Assembly (NCBI RefSeq): GCF_045635475.1
Contig: NZ_JBJGXI010000028.1
Coordinates: forward strand, 4,916 to 68,915
Direction of reading: 5' to 3'
Length of the DNA stretch: 64,000 nucleotides
DNA from: JBJGXI01 sp045635475
GTDB lineage: Bacteria; Bacillota; Bacilli; Bacillales; Amphibacillaceae
In this document: positions 8,386 through 16,274 of the stretch, piece by piece
Numbering within the stretch: position 1 is the first letter of the stretch
How the letters are laid out: every line of letters starts with the position of its first letter
Translations under genes and position numbers: made by a program
The notes under the pieces: model-generated
Told to the model about the DNA's origin: nothing
Seen by the model: only the letters and a program-made list of their open reading frames with translations
Databases searched by the model: none

Positions 8386-9429
8386 ATGAAAAAGCTTAAT
8401 AAACGATTCCTTATTATTAGTTTAGTTAGTATTCTAGTGATTGCGATTTTAGTAATTGGAATTCCAAAGCTATTGTCTCCAGCAGAAGGGATACTATCGA
8501 TTGAAGAGATAGATGGACAACAAACAATCGTGGATGATCACGGCGATATCGTCCAATTACGTGGGATGAGTACACACGGTTTGCAATGGTACTCTAGCAT
8601 TTTAAATAACAATGCATTCGCAGCTCTTAAAAATGACTGGCAGGCAAATGTCGTGCGTCTCGCTGTTTATGTAAATGAAAACGGATATAACAAGCACCCA
8701 GAAGCAATGATGGAAAAAGTAACAAGAGGAATTGATCTTGCCATTGCTAATGATCTATATGTGATCGTCGATTGGCACGTGCATTATCCAGGTGATCCAA
8801 ACGATGAAACATATGCAGGAGCGATGGATTTTTTCAATGAAGTTTCCTCCCTTTATCCGAACAATAAACATATCATTTATGAGATCGCCAACGAACCAAA
8901 TGACCGCGATGAAGAAGGTATTACGAACGATATGGATGGCTGGAGAAGAGTTAAGGCATATGCCGAGCCCATCATTGCGATGCTTCGGGAAACTGACAAT
9001 GAAAACCTAGTAATAGTTGGTACACCAAGCTGGAGTCAGCGGCCTGATTTAGCTGCCGAGGAACCAATTGAAGATAACAATACTGCTTATACCGTGCACT
9101 TTTACAGTGGCACACATAACGATGGATATGTGATGGGTAACGCCAAGAAAGCATTGAAAAATGACGTTGCTATCTTTGTAACCGAATTTGGAACGAGTGA
9201 GGCCGGTGGCTATAATGGGCCATATTTAGAGGAAACAGATGAATGGTTAAACTTCTTGGATGAAAACCATGTGAGCTGGGTAAACTGGTCAGCGTCTATT
9301 AAACAGGAAGCTTCTGCTGCATTTATCCCTTATACTAATCTCGACCCAGGTGAAAGCCAGGCATGGGGCGAAGATGTGTTAACAGAGTCCGGCATGTATA
9401 TTCGTGATCGGCTTAGAAGTTATAAGTAG
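8386..9429 (+). CDS. GH5 endo-1,4-beta-glucanase (cellulase family), membrane-anchored or secreted
   Basis: A 347-residue glycoside hydrolase of family 5, probably subfamily 2. An N-terminal hydrophobic helix (residues 8-27) without a clear cleavage site suggests membrane anchoring or secretion. The catalytic domain shows RGMSTHGLQWY, the VDWHVH strand, acid/base Glu170 in IANEP and nucleophile Glu267 in VTEFGTS, and ends WVNWSAS. No carbohydrate-binding module is attached. ATG 8386 has GGGGGA upstream and is preferred to an upstream ATG at 8365. It is divergent from the sugar-sensing operon, with a cre-like site just upstream and a strong terminator after it. Likely substrate is a beta-1,4-glucan or mixed-linkage glucan. 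Confidence 0.9.
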   Translation: MKKLNKRFLIISLVSILVIAILVIGIPKLLSPAEGILSIEEIDGQQTIVDDHGDIVQLRGMSTHGLQWYSSILNNNAFAALKNDWQANVVRLAVYVNENGYNKHPEAMMEKVTRGIDLAIANDLYVIVDWHVHYPGDPNDETYAGAMDFFNEVSSLYPNNKHIIYEIANEPNDRDEEGITNDMDGWRRVKAYAEPIIAMLRETDNENLVIVGTPSWSQRPDLAAEEPIEDNNTAYTVHFYSGTHNDGYVMGNAKKALKNDVAIFVTEFGTSEAGGYNGPYLEETDEWLNFLDENHVSWVNWSASIKQEASAAFIPYTNLDPGESQAWGEDVLTESGMYIRDRLRSYK

Positions 9430-9458
9430 AGGGGGAAATTCTATACTATAAGTAAGTA

Positions 9459-9486
9459 GCGTGTAGGGCATCTATTCTCTACACGC
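9459..9486 (+). terminator. Rho-independent terminator after GH5
   Basis: GCGTGTAG pairs with CTACACGC, followed by TTTTT on the plus strand. It overlaps the 3' end of the convergent hydrolase gene. Confidence 0.8.
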
Positions 9487-10464
9487 TTTTTCATTTCCTC
9501 GCTCACATTCCACTTGCTCTTCAATAAACACACTAATTGAATTACACACTTGTTCAAGCAGAAGCGATGATTCATTGAATAATGCATGTCTGCCGTTGTT
9601 AATATGCACCACTTTTAAGAACGGAAATTTTTGTTTGATAAAGTTAATATTGTATTTCCAATCTACGGTCGTATCTTGATTTCCTTGGATAATACACGTT
9701 TGTGTGTGCACTGCCGGAAATGTTTGAATAGCTTCGTTCCACTGAATAAGCACCGTCAGCCAATCGATTGGAATTTCTTCTGACTGCAATGGATCTTGAC
9801 GGGTAAACGTCAAATAACGCTTGTTAGAAGAATTATTGCGAAACTTCCGCTTCACCTTGCGAATAATTGGAAACATGTTATTGATGAAAAAACCGATCTT
9901 CGTTAGAAACCAAAACCTAGACCGAATAACCGGCGCTACTAATACTACCTTATCAAAAGCGTGATCCGGAAATCTAAGCACATAATCCATTACAATCGCT
10001 GCCCCTGTACTATGACCAACAGCAAAATACGGACCTGGCAACTCGTGCTTAGCTATCTCAATCAGCTTTTCCAATGTGATAACATAGTCGCTAAACTGCT
10101 GAATGGAGGCCGTCTTCCCTTCCGATAGCCCATGCCCCTGTAAATCATAGGTAAGCACTGTATAGCTATGTTCATTAAGATGGCGAATGATATGATTCAA
10201 ATGCCCCACATGATCCAAATAGCCGTGCAGAAGCACAACGGTCCCTCTGCTTCGCTTGGGCTTAAAAACTTGGACAACAATCGCCGTATTGTTGATTGTC
10301 AGCTTGCCGAAATGAAATTCAAGACCACTCTGGTTTAAGCCATAATAGTCGAGGTATTTGCTAATATCACCACCAATTTCAATTGGTTTATGAAAATCTA
10401 ACAGATCATTGGTGTTTGTTAATCGTTCAAGCACGCTTTTTATATCCGCTGTCTTTTCCATCAC
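9472..10464 (-). CDS. Alpha/beta hydrolase, monoacylglycerol lipase-like (Hydrolase_4)
   Basis: A 330-residue cytoplasmic serine hydrolase. Visible are the oxyanion segment LLHGYLDHVGH, the TYDLQGHGLSEG strand and loop, the nucleophile elbow GHSTG, and late acid and His positions near GNQDTTVDW and NNGRHALF. This arrangement matches the lysophospholipase/monoacylglycerol lipase branch. No signal peptide is visible. It is convergent with the GH5 gene, and its stop codon lies inside that gene's terminator hairpin. A start at the second Met is also possible. The natural ester substrate is not identifiable. Confidence 0.85.
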   Translation of the reverse strand: MMEKTADIKSVLERLTNTNDLLDFHKPIEIGGDISKYLDYYGLNQSGLEFHFGKLTINNTAIVVQVFKPKRSRGTVVLLHGYLDHVGHLNHIIRHLNEHSYTVLTYDLQGHGLSEGKTASIQQFSDYVITLEKLIEIAKHELPGPYFAVGHSTGAAIVMDYVLRFPDHAFDKVVLVAPVIRSRFWFLTKIGFFINNMFPIIRKVKRKFRNNSSNKRYLTFTRQDPLQSEEIPIDWLTVLIQWNEAIQTFPAVHTQTCIIQGNQDTTVDWKYNINFIKQKFPFLKVVHINNGRHALFNESSLLLEQVCNSISVFIEEQVECERGNEKACRE

Positions 10465-10632
10465 ACATGCCCCTTATTCTTTAATCGCGATATTCATGAT
10501 GATCATCGAGTTCAAATTCCAAGCTGTATAGTATTCAAATTTTCTTTCCTCATGATGCCTTTCTCCATAACCCCATATTACATCGTTGTCTGCTTTTCTT
10601 TCATCGTAATTATTTTCCAACGACCGGCTAGT

Positions 10633-10968
10633 CTAACGTGGTTGGATACGATGATAAAATCTCATTTTTTTCAACTGTTCATCATGTCGCATTATTTCAT
10701 CTGGGTCGTATACCGAATGTTCTAACGTCATATTGTTAACAGAAAGCCGAGAAGTTATCCTGTCCTTAGCTGAGCTTACAAAATCATTTCTAATATCTCG
10801 CTTACGTTTTTTTTCAATTTTCGTCTTTACCTTTTTAAATTCCACACTTAGTTTTGTATGATCTTCCTTTACATGCTGGATTTGCTGCTTGCAGTGTAAG
10901 CTAAAAAAATGACTGATAGCAGTGATCAATCCGATCCATAACAAAGGTTGGATTGGGATTATGGTCAT
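10633..10968 (-). CDS. Unknown protein with N-terminal membrane helix and basic coiled segment
   Basis: A 111-residue protein starting MTIIPIQPLLWIGLITAI, giving one N-terminal transmembrane helix, then a strongly basic helical stretch rich in Lys (VEFKKVKTKIEKKRKRD) and an acidic/basic tail. ATG 10968 is chosen because AGGAG lies 7 nt upstream; ATG 10974 is too close to it. The upstream 48-residue ORF ends in ATGA overlap with this start region, indicating coupled translation. I do not recognise the family. Membrane topology and coupling support a real gene. Confidence 0.55.
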   Translation of the reverse strand: MTIIPIQPLLWIGLITAISHFFSLHCKQQIQHVKEDHTKLSVEFKKVKTKIEKKRKRDIRNDFVSSAKDRITSRLSVNNMTLEHSVYDPDEIMRHDEQLKKMRFYHRIQPR

Positions 10969-10970
10969 GG

Positions 10971-11117
10971 TCATGCTCCTGTACCTATCCAACTAAACAA
11001 CAGAAATAATTGGGCGTTTGCTCTTCTCCTTTCCCATGTTAATTTGCCATCCAAACACTGGTTAAGGCCTGCAAGCAGTTGCTGTTCGGTAACTTTATAG
11101 CTATCTATTTTTTTCAT
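10971..11117 (-). CDS. Small basic protein, 48 residues, coupled to the next gene
   Basis: The ORF starts MKKIDSYKVTEQQLLAGLNQ and ends LFLLFSWIGTGA. It has no ribosome-binding site of its own at normal spacing. Instead its ATG overlaps the stop (ATGA) of a 14-codon ORF that carries a consensus site, and its own stop overlaps the start of the 111-residue protein. This layout suggests a three-step coupled mini-operon. The family is not recognised. Confidence 0.45.
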   Translation of the reverse strand: MKKIDSYKVTEQQLLAGLNQCLDGKLTWERRRANAQLFLLFSWIGTGA

Positions 11118-11158
11118 TGTTCATGCACGATTACTAACTCCATTGTTGTATGTAGCAT
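11114..11158 (-). CDS. 14-residue leader peptide ORF
   Basis: ATG at 11158 follows a perfect GGAGG (11166-11170) at 7-nt spacing. The peptide MLHTTMELVIVHEQ ends in TGA overlapping the start of the 48-residue ORF. It probably acts as a translation-entry leader for the downstream ORFs; this is inferred from layout only. Confidence 0.35.
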   Translation of the reverse strand: MLHTTMELVIVHEQ

Positions 11159-11316
11159 TGCACGTCCTCCAGAATTCATTAAATAAGCATATTTCCCTCT
11201 ATTATAATTATAGCATTATCACAATAAGTCGGTGTCTATACCAAAACAATGCTTACATTTGGTGAAGCGTCCTATGCTATAATTTTCCTATCTAATACAG
11301 ATGAGGAGTTACCAGA

Positions 11317-12105
11317 ATGATACACTTACAGGATGTTCTCGAACTCGATTTTGCCTTTTTAGAAACCTTTACAAAACGTATCAACACACCTTGGGGTGCA
11401 CTCTTTTTCAATAATGAGCAGCCTACCCATTACGATTCCAACCATGCTCACATCAGTGAATCCAGTGAAGACCCAGCAGTCGTCATAGATGAAGTAATTA
11501 ATTTTTATCAGTCAAGAAAAGTCATTCCAAGATTTTATATTTACAATATAGATAAGCAGCAAAAACTGCTTACTGCACTTTCGAAAACAGGCTTCCAATA
11601 TGAAGAATTAATTAGTCCGGTTCAGTTATGGAATAACCAAATCGCGAAACGCCTGAGTAGTGACGATATAACCATAGAAAAAGTGACATCAGAGAACTAT
11701 CAAGCAGCTTTTGAGATCGAATGCAGCATCACAGAATTCGGCGGTAAGGAAGCAGGTGAGCAAGTTTTTGAAACACAATTCCATCATCCAGCTTTCACTC
11801 ATTATTTGCTAAAATACAAGGGTGTTGCCAGTTCCACAGCGTGTGTTTTCACAGATGGTAACCAAGCACGGTTAGAAAGTGTTGCTACACTAGAGGCTTT
11901 TCGAGGAAAAGGCTTAGTTGGAGAATTGATCCACTATATCCAAAACGAAGTGTCTAAACAAGGTGTTAGCAAACTTTGGGTGTTTCCGATTAACGAATCG
12001 ATTGAAAAAGTTTATCAAAAATATGGATTCGAAACGGTTCAAAAATTAACGATGGGCCACGCCTTTTTAGGCGGAAAGAGTATTAAAGAAATCCAAGGCA
12101 AATAG
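11317..12105 (+). CDS. GNAT family N-acetyltransferase
   Basis: A 262-residue cytoplasmic protein. The C-terminal half carries the acetyl-CoA motif A (SVATLEAFRGKGLVGELIHYIQ) and motif B (VFPINESIEKVYQKYGFETVQ) of GNAT enzymes. The N-terminal half (about 1-125) is a divergent GNAT-like region, so the protein may be a double-GNAT type. A ribosome-binding site (GATGAGGAG) precedes the ATG. The substrate cannot be inferred and the neighbours give no pathway context. Confidence 0.8.
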   Translation: MIHLQDVLELDFAFLETFTKRINTPWGALFFNNEQPTHYDSNHAHISESSEDPAVVIDEVINFYQSRKVIPRFYIYNIDKQQKLLTALSKTGFQYEELISPVQLWNNQIAKRLSSDDITIEKVTSENYQAAFEIECSITEFGGKEAGEQVFETQFHHPAFTHYLLKYKGVASSTACVFTDGNQARLESVATLEAFRGKGLVGELIHYIQNEVSKQGVSKLWVFPINESIEKVYQKYGFETVQKLTMGHAFLGGKSIKEIQGK

Positions 12106-12208
12106 TTCTGTAATGCACTCCTACATCTTCCCTTAAGACGATTATATAGATGAATCGATACTAGTCTTCGTATACGAAAACAATACCGAAAAAGAGGAGA
12201 TGAATGGA

Positions 12209-12985
12209 ATGAGTAAAGTACTAGTTGCTTTTCTTGACGATGGTCACGGAGAAGAAACAGCAGGGAAACGGACTCCTTACATGAAAGCCTTAGGTCGTAG
12301 CATAAAGGAAAATGAGTTTAACAAACCGGTCGTTGCGTTACTTCAAACAGAATTAGAGCGATGTGGTGTTAACGTCGTTCTGGTAGCACCGGAAGATCGT
12401 GATACACCGCTCAAAACTCGTACTGATCGCGCAAACAAAACGAAAGCAGCATATGATAAAAAGTACGGAAAGAATCAAGTTGACTTTATTTATGTTTCGA
12501 TTCATTTTAATGCTTATGATGGATCGTTTACTGGTGCGAATCCTAGTGGCATTAGCCTACACGTCTATCTAGGCAATAAAAAGTATCGAAGTGGTGAGCT
12601 TGCAGGATCGATTGCCAAATACGTAAAGCAGGGAACAAAACAAGAATATCGCGGCGTGAAAGAAAATAATTTTCATGTGTTAAGAGAAACGAAAAATATT
12701 CCAGCTGTGTTATCAGAAAACGGCTTTATGGACAACCCAGCAGAAGCGAATCTGATGCTAAATAAAAAGTTCCAAAAAGAAGTAGCCGTCGAGCATGCCA
12801 AAGGGATTTGTGATTATTTCGGCATAGCTTATCAAGGTGGAACAAACGAAGATAATGCGGGCGACATCCACCGAATTTTCGTAGATGAAAAACAAGTGAT
12901 TGCCCTTCGTAACGATGATAGCGTGTTGCAGCAAGTCGAAAAATACTTAGCTAATGCTAAGGAAATTAAAATACAAAAGGTTTAG
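12209..12985 (+). CDS. N-acetylmuramoyl-L-alanine amidase (Amidase_3), endolysin-like
   Basis: A 258-residue zinc amidase that cleaves the bond between MurNAc and L-Ala in peptidoglycan. Zinc-ligand and catalytic segments are visible: FLDDGHGEET near the N-terminus, IYVSIHFNAY, and the catalytic Glu in PAVLSENGFMDN. There is no signal peptide or LysM/SH3 domain. The last 45 residues (DIHRIFVDEKQ onward) form a short tail of unknown role. Lack of a signal peptide resembles phage endolysins or mother-cell amidases. ATG 12209 is favoured over 12200 because GAGGAG is 9 nt upstream. No other phage gene is nearby. Confidence 0.88.
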   Translation: MSKVLVAFLDDGHGEETAGKRTPYMKALGRSIKENEFNKPVVALLQTELERCGVNVVLVAPEDRDTPLKTRTDRANKTKAAYDKKYGKNQVDFIYVSIHFNAYDGSFTGANPSGISLHVYLGNKKYRSGELAGSIAKYVKQGTKQEYRGVKENNFHVLRETKNIPAVLSENGFMDNPAEANLMLNKKFQKEVAVEHAKGICDYFGIAYQGGTNEDNAGDIHRIFVDEKQVIALRNDDSVLQQVEKYLANAKEIKIQKV

Positions 12986-13000
12986 ACTGATAAGTAACAT

Positions 13001-13047
13001 TGCCAGGCTTCTAATGTGGAAGCATATCCACGGATAGGGACCTGGCA
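13001..13047 (+). terminator. Hairpin after amidase gene
   Basis: TGCCAGG pairs with CCTGGCA around an inner hairpin (GTGGA...TCCAC). The following U-tract is weak (CTTTC), so termination efficiency is uncertain. Confidence 0.5.
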
Positions 13048-13084
13048 CTTTCATTTATAAGTAACAACTATTCCAGTCTATACA

Positions 13085-13399
13085 ATGTTAAAATATTGGT
13101 ATATTAGCATTTTCATTACAAATATAACACCAAACCAATTTAATGCAATTAATGATCACGTATTTAGTGTAGATTGTTCAGATCAAGTTAACAATACAGA
13201 TGATACTTGGGGTTATGAATGTCCCGTTGAGATTACTGATCAAACAACATTGGAAAGTCAGAGCGGAAATAAATTGGATATTGACAACTTTCGTAAAGGT
13301 AGCGTCGTAAAGGTAACCCTGGTTTCTACCACAGACCTTATTAATGATAGCAAACCATTTCGAGCAGAAAAAGTTATAAAAGCAACTGAAAGTGAGTAG
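13085..13399 (+). CDS. Hypothetical protein, DUF3221-like fragment
   Basis: The 104-codon frame has no ribosome-binding site and no secretion signal at its 5' end. The rest (VDCSDQVNNTDDTWGYECPVEI, FRKGSVVKVTLVSTTDLINDSKPFRAEKVIKA) resembles the beta-barrel of small exported DUF3221/YobA-type lipoproteins. The missing signal peptide suggests a 5'-truncated remnant, or that the true start was lost. Call is tentative. Confidence 0.35.
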   Translation: MLKYWYISIFITNITPNQFNAINDHVFSVDCSDQVNNTDDTWGYECPVEITDQTTLESQSGNKLDIDNFRKGSVVKVTLVSTTDLINDSKPFRAEKVIKATESE

Positions 13400-13489
13400 C
13401 AGCGCGTTAGATCAGAGGCTAACAGTAGAGTTCAAGAATATGCTCTGTTACACTCATACTAAATCAAAATTCATATTGGAGTGAACGCA

Positions 13490-14218
13490 ATGTTAGTCGG
13501 TCATATAAAAGAAATTGTTCGTCACCCGGTAAAATCTTTTCGAGGAGAAAGTATTCCTCAAACTAAAATAATGGATTATGGGCTATATGGGGACCGTAGC
13601 CATGCTTATGTAGACGAATCAAAAAATGGAAATTTCTTAACGATCTCACAATTCCAAGATATGGTTCGATATCAAGCAAGGTTTGTGGGAGAAGAATCAA
13701 TGGAAACCTATCCTAAAGTCGAGGTAATTACGCCTGAAGGTAAGACTTGTGATTGGGAAGATCCAGCATTAATTAAAGAGATGGAAACCAAATCGAAACG
13801 AACTATTTCTACTAAACAATACGCTCCCGCACATGTACCTATTGGACCAATTGCAGTAGAACATGTTTTACTTGCAACAGATGCTTCATTAGATAAGTTG
13901 ACCGAGCTATGGGATAAAGACGACGTAGATTTGAGACGGTTTCGTCCTAACTTATTTATTTCATTAAAGGACAAGCAACCTTTTGTAGAAGAAGAATGGA
14001 TGGGGCGACGGATAAGAATAGGAAATCAAGTAGAAATGGAATTTGTAGGACATTGTGTAAGATGCATGATTATCACTGTCGATCCTGAAAATGCCGAACG
14101 AGATTCGAGTTTACATAAAACGATTATAAAAGAAAATAACAATAATTTTGGTGTCTATGCTTCTGTGATAAAAACAGGAGACGTTCATGTAGATGATGAA
14201 GTTCATTTGCTTGATTGA
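13490..14218 (+). CDS. MOSC domain protein
   Basis: A 242-residue protein with an N-terminal MOSC_N-like beta-barrel (HIKEIVRHPVKSFRGESIPQ) and a C-terminal MOSC domain (LRRFRPNLFISL, then GHCVRCMIITVDPENAERD). The Cys in this last motif corresponds to the conserved Cys of MOSC proteins, which handle molybdenum cofactor sulfur or act in detoxification of N-hydroxylated compounds. ATG 13490 is preferred over GTG 13481 because TTGGAG is 8 nt upstream. It stands alone between an uncertain ORF and a strong terminator; the redox partner is not apparent. Confidence 0.88.
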   Translation: MLVGHIKEIVRHPVKSFRGESIPQTKIMDYGLYGDRSHAYVDESKNGNFLTISQFQDMVRYQARFVGEESMETYPKVEVITPEGKTCDWEDPALIKEMETKSKRTISTKQYAPAHVPIGPIAVEHVLLATDASLDKLTELWDKDDVDLRRFRPNLFISLKDKQPFVEEEWMGRRIRIGNQVEMEFVGHCVRCMIITVDPENAERDSSLHKTIIKENNNNFGVYASVIKTGDVHVDDEVHLLD

Positions 14219-14338
14219 GTTTTTTTATAATTTTTAGACGTTTCTTCCAAAACACAAATTTCCAAGCATCAATGTTGTCATATATACATATTTTTCAACC
14301 TTCAGGTTAAAATCATCTTACTAAAATTGTTTATATAT

Positions 14339-14373
14339 AAGACGCTCAGATTTTTTAAAAATCTGAGCGTCTT
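14339..14373. terminator. Bidirectional terminator between MOSC and glpD
   Basis: A perfect hairpin with 13 or more GC-containing pairs (AAGACGCTCAGAT and its complement) around a T/A-rich loop, in the convergent gap. It can serve both the MOSC gene and glpD. Confidence 0.85.
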
Positions 14374-14462
14374 TATCAAATGCAGTGTTAATCAATTTAA
14401 TAATCGTCTTGATATTCGCTATCTAAATACTATTTGCAACTCAAAGCTGACCTACTTAAACA

Positions 14463-16118
14463 TCATTCCTCAACAGGATGTGTCGCTTCAAATAATAGTT
14501 GATCTAACTCCTCTGTATACTCTTGTACTTGTTCATCTGTCCAGCCAAATACGTTGGCCATGTAGCGAATGACTGGTGTTTTATGCGCATGAACCCAGTC
14601 AATCGCAAAGAACATTGCTCCTGTTCGTCGAATGAAAAAGTCTACCGGTTTATAAGTTAGCTCATACTCGATCGCATACTGCAATCGCGCATAGACAAGT
14701 AAATCGAGCCCTGCATCTTTTGCGGTTGTTTCACCAGTCCTATAAATGGTTAGCAGTTTGTCGATATTGGATCCGTAAGTTTGGACGAGTTGTTTTGCAT
14801 TTTCTAAGGATATTCCGATTTGTACAGCTTCCTCTACTTTATCATTGCTAAATTGCACAAAACCTTTTGATCCCCCAACGTCTCCACCAGATAGTGGCAT
14901 ATGCTTCGTATCAGCATCAGAATAAATAATACCCTCTTCTTTAAGCTTACTAGTGACCGTATTCACAACACTTTCAGCCATTTTTCTGTAACCAGTTAAT
15001 TTGCCACCTGCAATCGAAATTAGGTTCGAATCTGAAATGAAAATCTCATCCTTACGTGAAATCTCTGATGGATCCTTGCCTTCTTCATGAATTAACGGTC
15101 GTAACCCTGCCCAGCTAGACTCAACATCAGCAGCAGAAATGTTTACATCTGGGAACATAAAATCAATCGCGCTAAGCACATAGTCTCTATCCGCCGTTGT
15201 CATCGTTGGATGAGCAATATCTCCTGTATAAACAGTGTCCGTTGTACCGACATACGTTTTTCCATCTCGGGGAATCGCAAATACCATTCGTCCATCTGGC
15301 GTATCAAAATAAATCGCCTGTTGCAGCGGAAATCTTTCACCGTCAAAGACGAGGTGAATCCCTTTCGTTAATTGCAGCGTTTTTCCTTTTTTAGAATTGT
15401 CTTTTTCTCTTATTGTATCCACCCATGGTCCAGCTGCATTGACGATTGTTTTGGCATAAATATCATGCTGCGTACCATCAATTTGATCCTCTACTTTAAC
15501 ACCAATCACTTTACCATCAGCGTAGAGTAAATCAATTACCTTCGTATAGTTAAGCGCTTGTGCACCTTTTTCAACTGCTTTTTTTATGACTTCAATCGTT
15601 AAGCGCGCATCATCTGTTTTATACTCAACATAGTAGCCCGCCCCTTTGATTCCCTCTTTCTTGAGTAACGGCTCTCGTTTCAGCGCCTCATCAACACCGA
15701 ACATTTTCCTTCGTTCACTCTTTTTCACTCCAGCCAGAAAATCGTAAACTCTTAGCCCAACGTTAGTCGTGAACGGGCCAAATGTTCCACCCTGATAAAA
15801 CGGAAGTAACATCCATTCCGGAGTTGTGACATGTGGGGCATTTTCATAAACAATCGCTCGCTCTTTGCCTACCTCTGCGACTACGCCAATTTCGAATTGT
15901 TTCAAATAACGAAGGCCGCCATGCACTAATTTGGTTGACCGGCTTGATGTTCCAGCGGCAAAATCTTGCATTTCAACAACAGCTACATTCAGTCCCCTAG
16001 CTACCGCATCAAGCGCAATACCTGCACCAGTTATGCCTCCCCCGATTACGAGAACATCATTTGAAGTGTTTTTTATTTTTGTAAATGTATCATTTCGCTT
16101 TAAACTAGAAAATAACAT
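14463..16118 (-). CDS. glpD: Glycerol-3-phosphate dehydrogenase, aerobic, FAD-dependent
   Basis: A 551-residue enzyme that oxidises sn-glycerol-3-phosphate to dihydroxyacetone phosphate at the inner membrane face, passing electrons to menaquinone. The FAD-binding motif is VLVIGGGITGAGIALDAVARG near residue 22, followed by GTSSRSTKLVHGGLRYL and the IAGGKLTGYRKMAE segment; the C-terminal DAO_C region is complete. Length matches Bacillus GlpD. It follows glpK in the same direction, with its own -10 (TATAAT on the minus strand near 16252-16257) and a terminator leader between them. This fits GlpP antitermination control. Confidence 0.97.
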   Translation of the reverse strand: MLFSSLKRNDTFTKIKNTSNDVLVIGGGITGAGIALDAVARGLNVAVVEMQDFAAGTSSRSTKLVHGGLRYLKQFEIGVVAEVGKERAIVYENAPHVTTPEWMLLPFYQGGTFGPFTTNVGLRVYDFLAGVKKSERRKMFGVDEALKREPLLKKEGIKGAGYYVEYKTDDARLTIEVIKKAVEKGAQALNYTKVIDLLYADGKVIGVKVEDQIDGTQHDIYAKTIVNAAGPWVDTIREKDNSKKGKTLQLTKGIHLVFDGERFPLQQAIYFDTPDGRMVFAIPRDGKTYVGTTDTVYTGDIAHPTMTTADRDYVLSAIDFMFPDVNISAADVESSWAGLRPLIHEEGKDPSEISRKDEIFISDSNLISIAGGKLTGYRKMAESVVNTVTSKLKEEGIIYSDADTKHMPLSGGDVGGSKGFVQFSNDKVEEAVQIGISLENAKQLVQTYGSNIDKLLTIYRTGETTAKDAGLDLLVYARLQYAIEYELTYKPVDFFIRRTGAMFFAIDWVHAHKTPVIRYMANVFGWTDEQVQEYTEELDQLLFEATHPVEE

Positions 16119-16165
16119 CCCTACTCGCTCCTCTATATATATCGATTCAACTTAGACGGAAGTAC

Positions 16166-16220
16166 AAAAAAAGACCACAAATCTACTTAAGCATAGGCTT
16201 AAGTCATTTGCGGTCTCTCG
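16166..16220 (-). terminator. Leader terminator of glpD, likely GlpP antitermination target
   Basis: Read on the minus strand, GAGACC starts a long stem ending GGTCT followed by seven Us, about 50 nt before the glpD start. A terminator in front of an ORF rather than behind one is the hallmark of GlpP-controlled leaders. A similar GGAGA...GAGACC lead-in is found in the leader of the membrane hydrolase gene. Confidence 0.8.
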
Positions 16221-16274
16221 AATTCTCCGTCCTAGCTATTAACTTGTGATTATTATAACACATTTCTAACTAAA

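Noticed and set aside
12209..12985. Prophage remnant around the endolysin-like amidase
   Set aside because: No other phage-like gene, attachment repeat or integrase lies nearby.
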